Below, piece after piece: positions 1-5,233 of a stretch of DNA of 5,233 nt; positions within the stretch are counted from its first letter, which is position 1, and each line of letters opens with the position of its first letter. The position numbers and the translations under genes were made by a program. The DNA comes from Xanthobacteraceae bacterium (lineage in GTDB: Bacteria > Pseudomonadota > Alphaproteobacteria > Rhizobiales > Xanthobacteraceae): the NCBI GenBank assembly GCA_025929595.1, contig JAICQA010000207.1, positions 1-5,233 of the forward strand. Direction: 5' to 3'. The notes under the pieces are model-generated. The model worked only from the letters and a program-made list of their open reading frames with translations. It was not told the DNA's origin and searched no databases.

Positions 1-1177
1 GCGCGACAAGTATGTCGAGAAGCCCGACGAGGCGAAGATGATCGAGTCGGCCATCAACGGCATGCTGACATCGCTCGACCCGCATTCCGCGTTTCTCGAC
101 ATCAAGAACTTCCGCGACATGCAGACGCAAACGCGCGGCGAATTCGGCGGCCTCGGCATCGAGGTCACGATGGAGAACGGACTGGTCAAGGTCGTCACGC
201 CGATGGACGGAACGCCTGCCCACCGCGCCGGCATCCAGCCGAACGATCTCATCACGCACCTGAACGGCGAGCCCGTGAAAGGGCTGACGCTTGAACAGGC
301 CGTCGACAAGATGCGCGGCCCCGTGAATTCCTCGATCAAGCTCAAGATCGACCGCAAGGGCGTCGAAACGCCGGTAGAGGTCACGATCGTGCGCGAGATC
401 ATCTCGATCCGCAACGTCCGCGCTCGCGTCGAGGGCGAAGACATCGGCTATCTGCGCATTACGAGCTTCCAGGGCGAGCGCACGCTCGAGCAGCTCCGCG
501 CCGGCATCGCCGAAATCAACAAGCAGGTCCCGTCCGACAAGCTGAAGGGCTACATTGTCGACCTGCGCAACAACGGCGGCGGCCTGCTTGACCAGGCGAT
601 CGCGGTCACCGACTCCTTCCTCGAGCGCGGAGAGATCGTCTCGACCCGCGGTCGCGCCGCGGACGACACGCAGCGCCACAACGCACGTCCCGGCGATCTC
701 ACCAACGGCAAGCCGCTGATCGTGCTGGTCAACGGCGGCTCTGCTTCTGCATCGGAGATCGTGGCCGGCGCGTTGCAGGATCATCGGCGCGCCACGCTGC
801 TCGGCAGCCGCTCTTTCGGCAAAGGGTCGGTGCAGACCGTCATTCCGATCAGCCAGTTCGGCGCCTTGAAGCTGACGACCGCGCGCTACTACACACCGGC
901 CGGCCGCTCCATCCAGGCCAAGGGCATCGCGCCCGACATCGAGCTGATCCAGGACCTGCCGGATGAGCTGAAGGGCAAGGTCGAGACCCGCGGCGAGTCC
1001 TCGCTGCGCGGCCATCTCTCCGCCGGCGACAAGGAAGAGGAAAAGGCGGGCTCGCCGGCCTATGTTCCGCGGGAAGCCAAGGACGACAAGCAGCTGCTGC
1101 TCGCGCTCGATCTGCTGCGCGGCGTGCAGAAGCACTCGGCCTTTCCGCCAAATCCGAAAGCGCCGGTTCCCAACTGA
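1..1177 (+). CDS. ctpA: CtpA-type C-terminal processing serine protease (S41A), 5'-truncated
   Basis: This is an S41-family protease that acts in the periplasm, cutting proteins near their C-termini. The left edge cuts the gene: the first full codon is at base 2, and the reading frame runs through the Met at 38 (preceded by in-frame RDKYVEKPDEAK, typical of the family interior), so that Met is not the start. The signal peptide and start lie outside the window. Counting from the Met codon at 38, a PDZ domain spans about residues 35-118 (EFGGLGIEV, then AGIQPNDLI). The protease core follows, with YIVDLRNNGGG at 172-182. The catalytic Ser is S237 in GGSASASE and the Lys is K262 in SFGKGSVQ; their 25-residue spacing matches the Ser-Lys dyad of E. 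coli Prc. A charged, probably flexible tail of about 65 residues follows. The dyad and PDZ are intact, so it should be active. A strong terminator follows the stop codon by 22 bases. Confidence 0.96.
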   Translation, partial: RDKYVEKPDEAKMIESAINGMLTSLDPHSAFLDIKNFRDMQTQTRGEFGGLGIEVTMENGLVKVVTPMDGTPAHRAGIQPNDLITHLNGEPVKGLTLEQAVDKMRGPVNSSIKLKIDRKGVETPVEVTIVREIISIRNVRARVEGEDIGYLRITSFQGERTLEQLRAGIAEINKQVPSDKLKGYIVDLRNNGGGLLDQAIAVTDSFLERGEIVSTRGRAADDTQRHNARPGDLTNGKPLIVLVNGGSASASEIVAGALQDHRRATLLGSRSFGKGSVQTVIPISQFGALKLTTARYYTPAGRSIQAKGIAPDIELIQDLPDELKGKVETRGESSLRGHLSAGDKEEEKAGSPAYVPREAKDDKQLLLALDLLRGVQKHSAFPPNPKAPVPN

Positions 1178-1199
1178 GCACCCGGCACGACGAAACGAC

Positions 1200-1230
1200 A
1201 AACCCCGCCCCTAAGGCGGGGTTTTTCTTT
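1200..1230 (+). terminator. Intrinsic terminator of ctpA
   Basis: A perfect 10-bp stem pairs AAACCCCGCC (1200-1209) with GGCGGGGTTT (1215-1224) around a 5-base loop (CCTAA). It runs into a T-rich tract, TTTTTCTTT. It lies 22 bases after the ctpA stop and before the next gene, so most transcription from ctpA should end here. The opposite strand lacks a comparable T-run, so it is mainly one-directional. Confidence 0.9.
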
Positions 1231-1235
1231 GCCGA

Positions 1236-1262
1236 TTGTGCCCGACTCTCCGATGGTACACT
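1236..1262 (+). promoter_or_regulatory. Possible promoter for the YibQ-like gene
   Basis: TTGTGC (1236-1241) and TACACT (1257-1262) could be -35 and -10 hexamers, but the 15-base spacer is short and both are imperfect. The argument for a promoter here is mainly positional: a strong terminator lies directly upstream, so the next gene needs its own start of transcription. This would give a leader of roughly 20 bases. It is an inference by eye only. Confidence 0.25.
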
Positions 1263-1278
1263 GCCCGCGATTCGCGGC

Positions 1279-1283
1279 GAGGA
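1279..1283 (+). promoter_or_regulatory. Shine-Dalgarno supporting a TTG start
   Basis: GAGGA sits 7 bases before the TTG at 1291. This is good spacing and matches the anti-Shine-Dalgarno core. It is what decides the TTG as the start, since no in-frame ATG occurs ahead of the membrane anchor. Confidence 0.6.
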
Positions 1284-1290
1284 TCGCGCA

Positions 1291-2445
1291 TTGGCGCCTG
1301 ACGATCTCAATACCCCGCTCACCCGGCCCGCGCAGCGTCCTTCCGCGCGCTGGAAGCCGTTGCTGTTGCCGCTCATTACGCTTGCCCTGGCGGCGACCGT
1401 CGTGACCGGGCTTGGCTGGGCGATCTTCGTCGACGACCCCTTGGGCGGCGAACCCATAGCCACGGCGACAATTCAAAAGCCGCAACCGAAAGCCGGCGCG
1501 TCAACGGCAATCGACAGCGCCAAGCAATCCGCCGCCGCGATCGGCGAGCAGACCGTCACGATCATCGACGGCAAAAGTGGCGCTCGCACGCAGGTGCCGG
1601 TCAAGGGTAGCGACCCCACCGATAAACCTGTCGGCACGGGAAGCTCGCTCGATTCACGCCTGATGGAAGATTCTCCGCACGGCCCCATCCCCCGCGTCGG
1701 GCCCGATGGCGCCCGGCCGCTCGATGTCTATTCGCGCGCGGACGGTGGCGCGGCTGCACGCAAAGGCCCGCGCATTGCGATCGTCGTGAGCGGACTGGGC
1801 ATCAGTGAAAGCGCCACGACGGAGTCGATCGTCAAGCTTCCCGGCGCGATCACCTTCGCCTTCGCGCCGCACACTGCCGATCTCACGCGCTGGACGGCGA
1901 AAGCCCGCGACGACGGCCACGAATTTCTGCTTCAATTGCCGATGGAGCCGTTCGACTATCCCGACAACGATCCCGGCCCGCAGACGCTGCTCACGAGCCT
2001 GCCAAAGGACCAGAACATCGATCGGCTCTACTGGTTCCTGAGCCGCTCGCATGGCTATGTCGGCATCGCCAATTTCATGGGCGCGCGCTTCACCGCCAAC
2101 GAAGGCGCCATGGCGCCGGTTCTGGCGGAATTGGCGAAGCGCGGGCTGCTCTATTTCGATGACGGCACCTCCACGCGCAGTATCGCGCGGCGCGCGGCGG
2201 ACGCTGCCAAGGCGCCCTACCTCAAGGCCGACATCGTGATCGATGCAAAGGCCAATTGGTCCGATATCGACATCGCGCTCGAGCGTCTCGAACGGCTCGC
2301 ACTCGAACGCGAGCACGCGGTCGGCGTGGCGAGCGCCCTCCCCGTTTCGATCGAGCGTATCGCGCGCTGGGCGAAGACCGTGGAATCGCGCGGCATTCGC
2401 ATTGTGCCGCTCAGCGCCATTGCCATACGCCCGCGGCAAAGCTGA
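1291..2445 (+). CDS. Divergent polysaccharide deacetylase family protein (YibQ-like), membrane-anchored
   Basis: This 384-residue protein belongs to the Polysacc_deac_2 (YibQ, DUF610) group, an envelope family related to NodB-type deacetylases whose substrate is not established. A TTG start is chosen because GAGGA lies 7 bases upstream and the N-terminus (MAPDDLNTPL) precedes a single hydrophobic helix at about residues 23-46, ending WAIFVDDPLGG. This suggests an N-in, periplasmic topology. A Pro/Ala/Ser-rich linker of about 110 residues follows, with DSRLMEDSPHGPIPRVG at 121-137. The domain spans about 159-378: AIVVSGLGIS at 163-172, GHEFLLQLPMEPFDYP at 209-224, IANFMGARFT at 259-268, YFDDGT at 288-293 and VIDA at 316-319. 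Where E. coli YibQ has AIVIDDFG, this protein has Ser167-Gly168 instead of Asp-Asp, so classical metal-dependent deacetylation is doubtful. From memory, rhizobial relatives show the same change. rppH starts 12 bases after its stop codon. Confidence 0.92.
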   Translation: MAPDDLNTPLTRPAQRPSARWKPLLLPLITLALAATVVTGLGWAIFVDDPLGGEPIATATIQKPQPKAGASTAIDSAKQSAAAIGEQTVTIIDGKSGARTQVPVKGSDPTDKPVGTGSSLDSRLMEDSPHGPIPRVGPDGARPLDVYSRADGGAAARKGPRIAIVVSGLGISESATTESIVKLPGAITFAFAPHTADLTRWTAKARDDGHEFLLQLPMEPFDYPDNDPGPQTLLTSLPKDQNIDRLYWFLSRSHGYVGIANFMGARFTANEGAMAPVLAELAKRGLLYFDDGTSTRSIARRAADAAKAPYLKADIVIDAKANWSDIDIALERLERLALEREHAVGVASALPVSIERIARWAKTVESRGIRIVPLSAIAIRPRQS

Positions 2446-2451
2446 TACACT
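2420..2451 (+). promoter_or_regulatory. Possible rppH promoter giving a leaderless message
   Basis: TACACT (2446-2451) lies 6 bases before the rppH ATG, just where a -10 box would sit if transcription began at the A of the ATG. TTGCCA (2420-2425) resembles a -35, but the spacer is 20 bases, longer than usual. The element overlaps the end of the upstream gene. The hexamer is the same as the one proposed before the YibQ-like gene. Support is by eye only. Confidence 0.25.
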
Positions 2452-2457
2452 ACCGGC

Positions 2458-2955
2458 ATGAAGAAGTTCGAAGACCTGCCCTACCGCTCTTGCGTCGGTG
2501 TCATGCTGCTGAACCGCAAGGGACTGGTGTTCGTCGGCCGCCGAACGGACGGCCCCGAGCACGTTGACGACACCCACAGCTGGCAGATGCCGCAAGGTGG
2601 CGTCGACGCGAACGAAGATCCCTGGCCTGCGGCGCTACGCGAGCTCTACGAAGAGACGAACGTCACTTCGGTGGAGAAATTGGCCGAGTCGAGCGCGTGG
2701 TTCTCCTACGACATTCCGCGCGACATCGTCGGCCAGGCCTGGAAGGGCAAGTATCGCGGCCAGACGCAGAAATGGTACGCGCTGCGATTTACCGGCAAGG
2801 ACTCCGAGATCGACGTGCTCAATCCGGCCGGCGGCCATGAGCCTGAATTCGCCGAATGGCGCTGGGAGAAGATGGAGCGACTCCCGGATCTCATCATCCC
2901 GTTCAAGCGGCTCGTCTACGAGAAAGTGATCCAAGAATTCGCGCATCTCGCGTGA
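2458..2955 (+). CDS. rppH: RNA 5' pyrophosphohydrolase RppH (Nudix, IalA type)
   Basis: This cytoplasmic Nudix hydrolase removes pyrophosphate from the 5' end of primary transcripts, which opens them to RNase-dependent decay. The 165 residues match the usual length, and the N-terminus (FEDLPYRSCVGVMLLN) is the family signature. The Nudix box is residues 47-69: G47, E53, then RELYEET at 61-67 with metal-binding Glu62, Glu65 and Glu66. The box position normally held by Gly is Asn68; from memory, rhizobial RppH proteins often have Ser there, so activity is not in doubt. QMPQGG (43-48) precedes the box; WKGKYRGQTQKWYALRFTG (about 95-113) and the C-terminal IIPFKRLVYEKV are also typical of RppH. 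In pathogens the relative IalA was first noted as invasion-associated. The ATG has no clear Shine-Dalgarno and lies 12 bases after the YibQ-like stop, so it is either coupled to that gene or made from a leaderless message. Confidence 0.96.
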   Translation: MKKFEDLPYRSCVGVMLLNRKGLVFVGRRTDGPEHVDDTHSWQMPQGGVDANEDPWPAALRELYEETNVTSVEKLAESSAWFSYDIPRDIVGQAWKGKYRGQTQKWYALRFTGKDSEIDVLNPAGGHEPEFAEWRWEKMERLPDLIIPFKRLVYEKVIQEFAHLA

Positions 2956-2957
2956 AC

Positions 2958-3015
2958 AAAGGCGGAATCGGGGCGTTGCGTCGCAGGCCGCGCCCTCGCT
3001 GCGCCGCCTTTCTTT
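2958..3015 (+). terminator. Weak terminator candidate after rppH
   Basis: AAAGGCGG (2958-2965) pairs perfectly with CCGCCTTT (3004-3011), and a pyrimidine-rich tract TTTCTTTCCC follows. The loop is 38 bases, longer than usual, although GGGCG (2971-2975) and CGCCC (2991-2995) can pair inside it to extend the fold. The position, 2 bases after the rppH stop codon, is right. The rest of the 100-base gap to the next gene shows no clear promoter. Confidence 0.35.
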
Positions 3016-3055
3016 CCCATAGCAACAACGTTCCCACGCAAATCAGGAATTCCGA

Positions 3056-3823
3056 ATGCTCGACACGAAGCGTTTGCTTGATCAGTTTCTCAGCGGCCAG
3101 CAGCCGGATCAGAACCAGTACGGCCAACCCAACCAAAACCAGAGCCCACTCGGCGACCTCGCGCGCAGCGCGGGCGGGATGCTGAGCGGCAATCTTGGCG
3201 GCATCGGCGGCGGCGCAGTCGCAGGCGGCTTGGTCGCCGTCCTGCTCGGCTCGAAGTCCGCGCGCAAGATGGCGGGCAATGTCGCGACTTACGGCGGCAT
3301 GGCAGCGCTCGGCGCGCTCGCCTACCACGCGTACCGGAATTACCAGGCGGGTCAGTCGCCGACAACCACCGCGCAGACCGCCGCGAGCGTTCCGGCGCTC
3401 CCCGCGCCGCAAGGCACGCCGTTCAATCCGGCGAGCGAAGCCGAGCAGCAGTCGCTCGGCCGTCATCTCCTGCGCGCCATGATCGCGGCCGCCAAGGCCG
3501 ACGGCCACGTGGACGCGACCGAGCAGGCAAACATCTTCGCGCAGATGGACCGGCTCAATCTGTCATCCGACGACAAGGCCTTTGTGGTCGACGAACTGCG
3601 CCGTCCGCTCGACATCGACTCGGTCGCAGAGGGCGTCCGCACGCCCGAAGAAGCGGCGGAAATCTATGCTGCTTCGCTGCTCGCCATCGACGTCGATAAC
3701 CCGGCCGAGCGCGGCTATCTCGGCATGCTCGCCGCGCGGCTCAAGCTTGACGACAAGCTGGTGGAACACCTGCACGCGACGATCGAGGGCGCGACGGAAA
3801 AGAGCCCAGCACCGGCTCGCTGA
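3056..3823 (+). CDS. DUF533 / TerB-like (YebE-type) membrane-associated protein
   Basis: This 255-residue protein is of the DUF533 type (E. coli YebE), which carries a TerB-like C-terminal domain and has no settled function. The start is the ATG at 3056, with AGGA at 3045-3048 seven bases upstream. The N-terminus MLDTKRLLDQFLSG is typical and is followed by a Gln/Asn-rich stretch at 14-29. Gly/Ala-rich hydrophobic segments are at about 47-65 (IGGGAVAGGLVAVLLG) and 77-91 (ATYGGMAALGALAYH), then a Thr/Ala/Pro linker. The helical TerB-like domain is at about 130-245, with the acidic signature AAKADGHVDATEQ (145-157) and IDVDNPAERGYLGMLAARL (211-229). The family tie to tellurite-resistance TerB is remote; no other ter genes are here, so a tellurite role should not be read from it. 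It stands alone between rppH and the convergent ATP synthase operon. Confidence 0.9.
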   Translation: MLDTKRLLDQFLSGQQPDQNQYGQPNQNQSPLGDLARSAGGMLSGNLGGIGGGAVAGGLVAVLLGSKSARKMAGNVATYGGMAALGALAYHAYRNYQAGQSPTTTAQTAASVPALPAPQGTPFNPASEAEQQSLGRHLLRAMIAAAKADGHVDATEQANIFAQMDRLNLSSDDKAFVVDELRRPLDIDSVAEGVRTPEEAAEIYAASLLAIDVDNPAERGYLGMLAARLKLDDKLVEHLHATIEGATEKSPAPAR

Positions 3824-3832
3824 GCCCAAAAG

Positions 3833-3862
3833 AAAAACCCCGGCAAGTTGCCGGGGTTTTTT
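3833..3862. terminator. Bidirectional intrinsic terminator between convergent genes
   Basis: A-tract plus CCCCGGC (3838-3844) pairs with GCCGGGG plus T-tract (3850 onward) around a 5-base loop, AAGTT. The pairing extends outward through five A-T pairs to 3833/3861. With T-runs on both strands it can stop the DUF533 transcript from the left and the atp operon transcript from the right. It lies 9 bases after the DUF533 stop codon and about 20 bases from the atpC stop codon. Confidence 0.92.
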
Positions 3863-3881
3863 GTATCTGCCGTCGCGCGCT

Positions 3882-4301
3882 TCAGTGCGCGGCCGTCGTC
3901 GGCACCTGTCCGAAATGCGTGGCCGCCGCCTTCATCTGCTCGAGCAGCTCGGCGTGCTTCCAGCGCTCGGCGTCGTCCTTGGCCTCGGCCATCGCTTTCT
4001 CGATCGCGCGGATTTCGTTGGTGAACGCGTCGGCGGGGACTTCCTCAACCGGCACCGCGGTCTCGGCAAGCACCGTGAGCCCGTCCGGGTTCACTTCCGC
4101 GAAGCCGCCGCGCACGAAATAGCGCTGTACGTCGTTGCCGTTCCGGATCGTAAGGATGCCCGGCCGCAGCATGGAGATGAACGGCGCGTGGCCCGGCAGC
4201 ACGCCGAAATCACCCTCAGCGCCCGGCACATCGACCTGCTCGACCTCGCCGGAGAAGACGAGGCGCGACGGCGAAACGAGTTCAAACGGAAGCGTTGCCA
4301 T
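3882..4301 (-). CDS. atpC: F1Fo ATP synthase subunit epsilon
   Basis: The epsilon subunit is part of the central stalk of the F1 sector, linking gamma to the c-ring and modulating ATP hydrolysis. At 139 residues it has the usual length. The N-terminal beta-sandwich (about 1-85) shows FELVSPSRLVFSGEVEQVDVPG and then EGDFGVLPGHAP at 29-40, the family signature, and RGGFAEV at 64-70. The C-terminal helical hairpin is at about 90-128. The position matching the Asp of the ATP-binding L/I-D-x-x-R-A motif of some epsilon subunits reads T94-N95-E-I-R98-A99, so that motif is only partly kept (an alignment by eye). The start ATG is 6 bases after the stop of the small membrane protein gene, with only a weak upstream AAGG/GGA, so translation is probably coupled. 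It is the last gene of the operon, followed by a strong terminator. Confidence 0.97.
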   Translation of the reverse strand: MATLPFELVSPSRLVFSGEVEQVDVPGAEGDFGVLPGHAPFISMLRPGILTIRNGNDVQRYFVRGGFAEVNPDGLTVLAETAVPVEEVPADAFTNEIRAIEKAMAEAKDDAERWKHAELLEQMKAAATHFGQVPTTAAH

Positions 4302-4307
4302 AATCCA

Positions 4308-4565
4308 TCAGACCTTGAACTTGCCGCGATCGACCATGAAGCCGAAACCCACCCCGATCAGGCCGCCGATAAGACCGACCAGCAGCACATGCTGCAACTG
4401 GCTCGACGTGAGATCGCCGCCGCCGCGGTCGATGCCCTTGCCCGTCACCTCGATCTGCACCGGGCCGATCTTGATCTCGGCCGATTCCGGCCGCGTCAGA
4501 TAGCCCGCGAGCGCCCCGATCAGGAGGCCGATGATCGCGTAGGTGACGGTGGCGTTCGCCCGCAT
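4308..4565 (-). CDS. Small two-helix membrane protein of unknown function, inside the atp operon
   Basis: I do not recognise this 85-residue protein. It has two hydrophobic, Gly-rich segments, about residues 7-24 (VTYAIIGLLIGALAGYL) and 60-78 (VLLVGLIGGLIGVGFGFMV). Between them is a polar loop of about 35 residues with strand-like alternation (AEIKIGPVQIEVTGKG) and a GGG turn. The loop is slightly acidic while the ends carry Arg2 and Arg80/Lys82/Lys84, so the positive-inside rule puts both ends in the cytoplasm and the loop in the periplasm. It starts 9 bases after the atpD stop and ends 6 bases before the atpC start. Its Shine-Dalgarno AAGGG overlaps the atpD stop codon. These spacings argue strongly for a real, co-transcribed gene. 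It does not resemble AtpI, AtpZ or the Fo a, b or c subunits by eye. A role in ATP synthase assembly or regulation is inference from position only. Confidence 0.85.
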   Translation of the reverse strand: MRANATVTYAIIGLLIGALAGYLTRPESAEIKIGPVQIEVTGKGIDRGGGDLTSSQLQHVLLVGLIGGLIGVGFGFMVDRGKFKV

Positions 4566-4571
4566 CGCTGA

Positions 4572-4576
4572 CCCTT
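4572..4576 (-). promoter_or_regulatory. Shine-Dalgarno overlapping the atpD stop codon
   Basis: On the minus strand AAGGG uses two bases of the atpD TAA stop and lies 6 bases before the ATG at 4565. It fixes the start of the small membrane protein gene and suggests coupling to atpD translation. Confidence 0.7.
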
Positions 4577-5233
4577 AAGCGGCCTCCGCGGCCAGCTTCT
4601 TGCCCTTCTCGACCGCCTCTTCGATGGTGCCGACCATGTAGAAGGCGGCTTCCGGCAGGTGATCGTACTTGCCGTCGCACAGGCCCTTGAAACCCTTGAT
4701 GGTGTCCGCGAGTTCCACGAACTTGCCGGGCGAGCCGGTGAAGACTTCGGCCACATGGAAGGGCTGGCTGAGGAAGCGCTCGATCTTGCGAGCGCGGGCG
4801 ACCGCGATCTTGTCCTCTTCCGAAAGCTCGTCCATGCCCAGAATGGCGATGATGTCCTGCAGCGCCTTGTAGCGCTGCAGGATCTGCTGCACCTGGCGGG
4901 CCACCGCATAGTGCTCCTCGCCGACGACGAGCGGCGTCAGCATGCGCGAGGTCGAATCGAGCGGGTCGACGGCCGGATAAATGCCCTTTTCCGCGATGCC
5001 GCGCGACAGCACGGTCGTCGCGTCCAAGTGCGCGAACGAGGTCGCGGGCGCCGGATCGGTCAGATCGTCGGCCGGCACGTAAATGGCCTGCACCGAGGTG
5101 ATCGAACCCTTCTGGGTGGTGGTGATGCGCTCCTGCAGCGCGCCCATGTCGGTCGCGAGCGTAGGTTGATAGCCCACCGCCGACGGGATGCGGCCCAGGA
5201 GCGCCGACACTTCCGAGCCCGCCTGCGTGAAGC
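4575..5233 (-). CDS. atpD: F1Fo ATP synthase subunit beta, C-terminal part
   Basis: The beta subunit carries the catalytic nucleotide sites of F1. Only the last 218 or so residues are present, and the right edge cuts the gene. The frame is open to the edge, where it reads FTQAGSE before the Met codon at 5210. That Met replaces the Val common in relatives and is internal, not a start. The Walker A and B region lies outside the window. Seen here are SALLGRIPSAVGYQPTLATD, which includes the Tyr of the adenine pocket; the STSRML segment; and the DELSEED loop (bases 4812-4832), which contacts gamma and epsilon. The ending, EEAVEKGKKLAAEAA, is typical of alphaproteobacteria. No damage or unusual residues were seen. 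The small membrane protein gene follows 9 bases after the stop codon, then atpC, so all three should share the atp transcript. Confidence 0.98.
   Translation of the reverse strand, partial: FTQAGSEVSALLGRIPSAVGYQPTLATDMGALQERITTTQKGSITSVQAIYVPADDLTDPAPATSFAHLDATTVLSRGIAEKGIYPAVDPLDSTSRMLTPLVVGEEHYAVARQVQQILQRYKALQDIIAILGMDELSEEDKIAVARARKIERFLSQPFHVAEVFTGSPGKFVELADTIKGFKGLCDGKYDHLPEAAFYMVGTIEEAVEKGKKLAAEAA

Noticed and set aside
38..40. Met codon as the start of ctpA
   Set aside because: The frame is open to the left edge and the residues before this Met are typical interior CtpA sequence. No signal peptide follows it.
1265..1277. Small inverted repeat CCGCG-ATT-CGCGG before the TTG start
   Set aside because: The stem is 5 bp with a 3-base loop in GC-rich DNA, so it is probably chance. 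It is too short to call an operator or riboswitch.
849..1463. Open frame of 204 codons on the minus strand, spanning the end of ctpA and the terminator
   Set aside because: It crosses the ctpA terminator, is Arg/Ser-rich and low in complexity, and overlaps two recognised genes.
1654..2595. Open frame of 313 codons on the minus strand, opposite the YibQ-like gene
   Set aside because: It runs antisense to a well-supported gene and into rppH. Long antisense frames are expected in high-GC coding DNA, and the translation shows no domain, only Arg/Ala/His-rich composition.
3046..3053. Perfect palindrome GGAATTCC over the DUF533 ribosome site
   Set aside because: Only 8 bases, expected by chance; there is no second copy nearby to suggest an operator.
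3056..3823. Tellurite resistance gene
   Set aside because: The TerB-like fold is shared by many unrelated proteins, and there are no terA, terC, terD or other ter genes nearby.
3582..4571. Open frame of 329 codons on the plus strand
   Set aside because: It overlaps the DUF533 gene out of frame, crosses the bidirectional terminator, and reads antisense through atpC and the small gene. It is a shadow of those genes.
5208..5210. Met codon as the start of atpD
   Set aside because: FTQAGSE is encoded in frame just upstream and belongs to the conserved beta-subunit sequence; the gene is cut by the window edge.

Overview
The window is a piece of ordinary, densely coded chromosome from a high-GC (by eye, low to mid 60s %) alphaproteobacterium, most likely Hyphomicrobiales (Bradyrhizobium/Xanthobacteraceae side). 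The evidence is the near-textbook alphaproteobacterial AtpD C-terminus, the RppH/IalA-type Nudix protein, and the order ctpA - YibQ-like gene - rppH, which I recall from this order. Genus is not determinable by eye.

Layout. Plus strand, 1-3823: the 3' part of ctpA (PDZ-containing S41 C-terminal processing protease, cut by the left edge), a strong intrinsic terminator, a TTG-initiated membrane-anchored YibQ-type divergent polysaccharide deacetylase, rppH (RNA 5' pyrophosphohydrolase) 12 bases later, a ~100-base gap, and a DUF533/TerB-like membrane-associated protein. A bidirectional terminator at about 3833-3862 separates these from the minus-strand block, 5233-3882: the 3' part of atpD (F1 beta, cut by the right edge), a small unrecognised two-helix membrane protein gene, and atpC (F1 epsilon), all tightly spaced as the end of the ATP synthase operon.

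How the genes work together. atpD and atpC encode parts of the F1 sector; the 85-residue membrane protein between them is co-transcribed by position and carries its own Shine-Dalgarno overlapping the atpD stop codon. It is the most interesting object here. On the other strand, ctpA and the YibQ-like gene concern the cell envelope, rppH concerns mRNA decay, and the DUF533 gene has no established role. The YibQ-like protein lacks the Asp-Asp pair of the deacetylase fold, and rppH has no visible Shine-Dalgarno but a TACACT hexamer placed so that a leaderless message is possible.

No RNA genes, mobile elements, CRISPR arrays or phage genes were seen. There is no non-coding stretch longer than about 115 bases.
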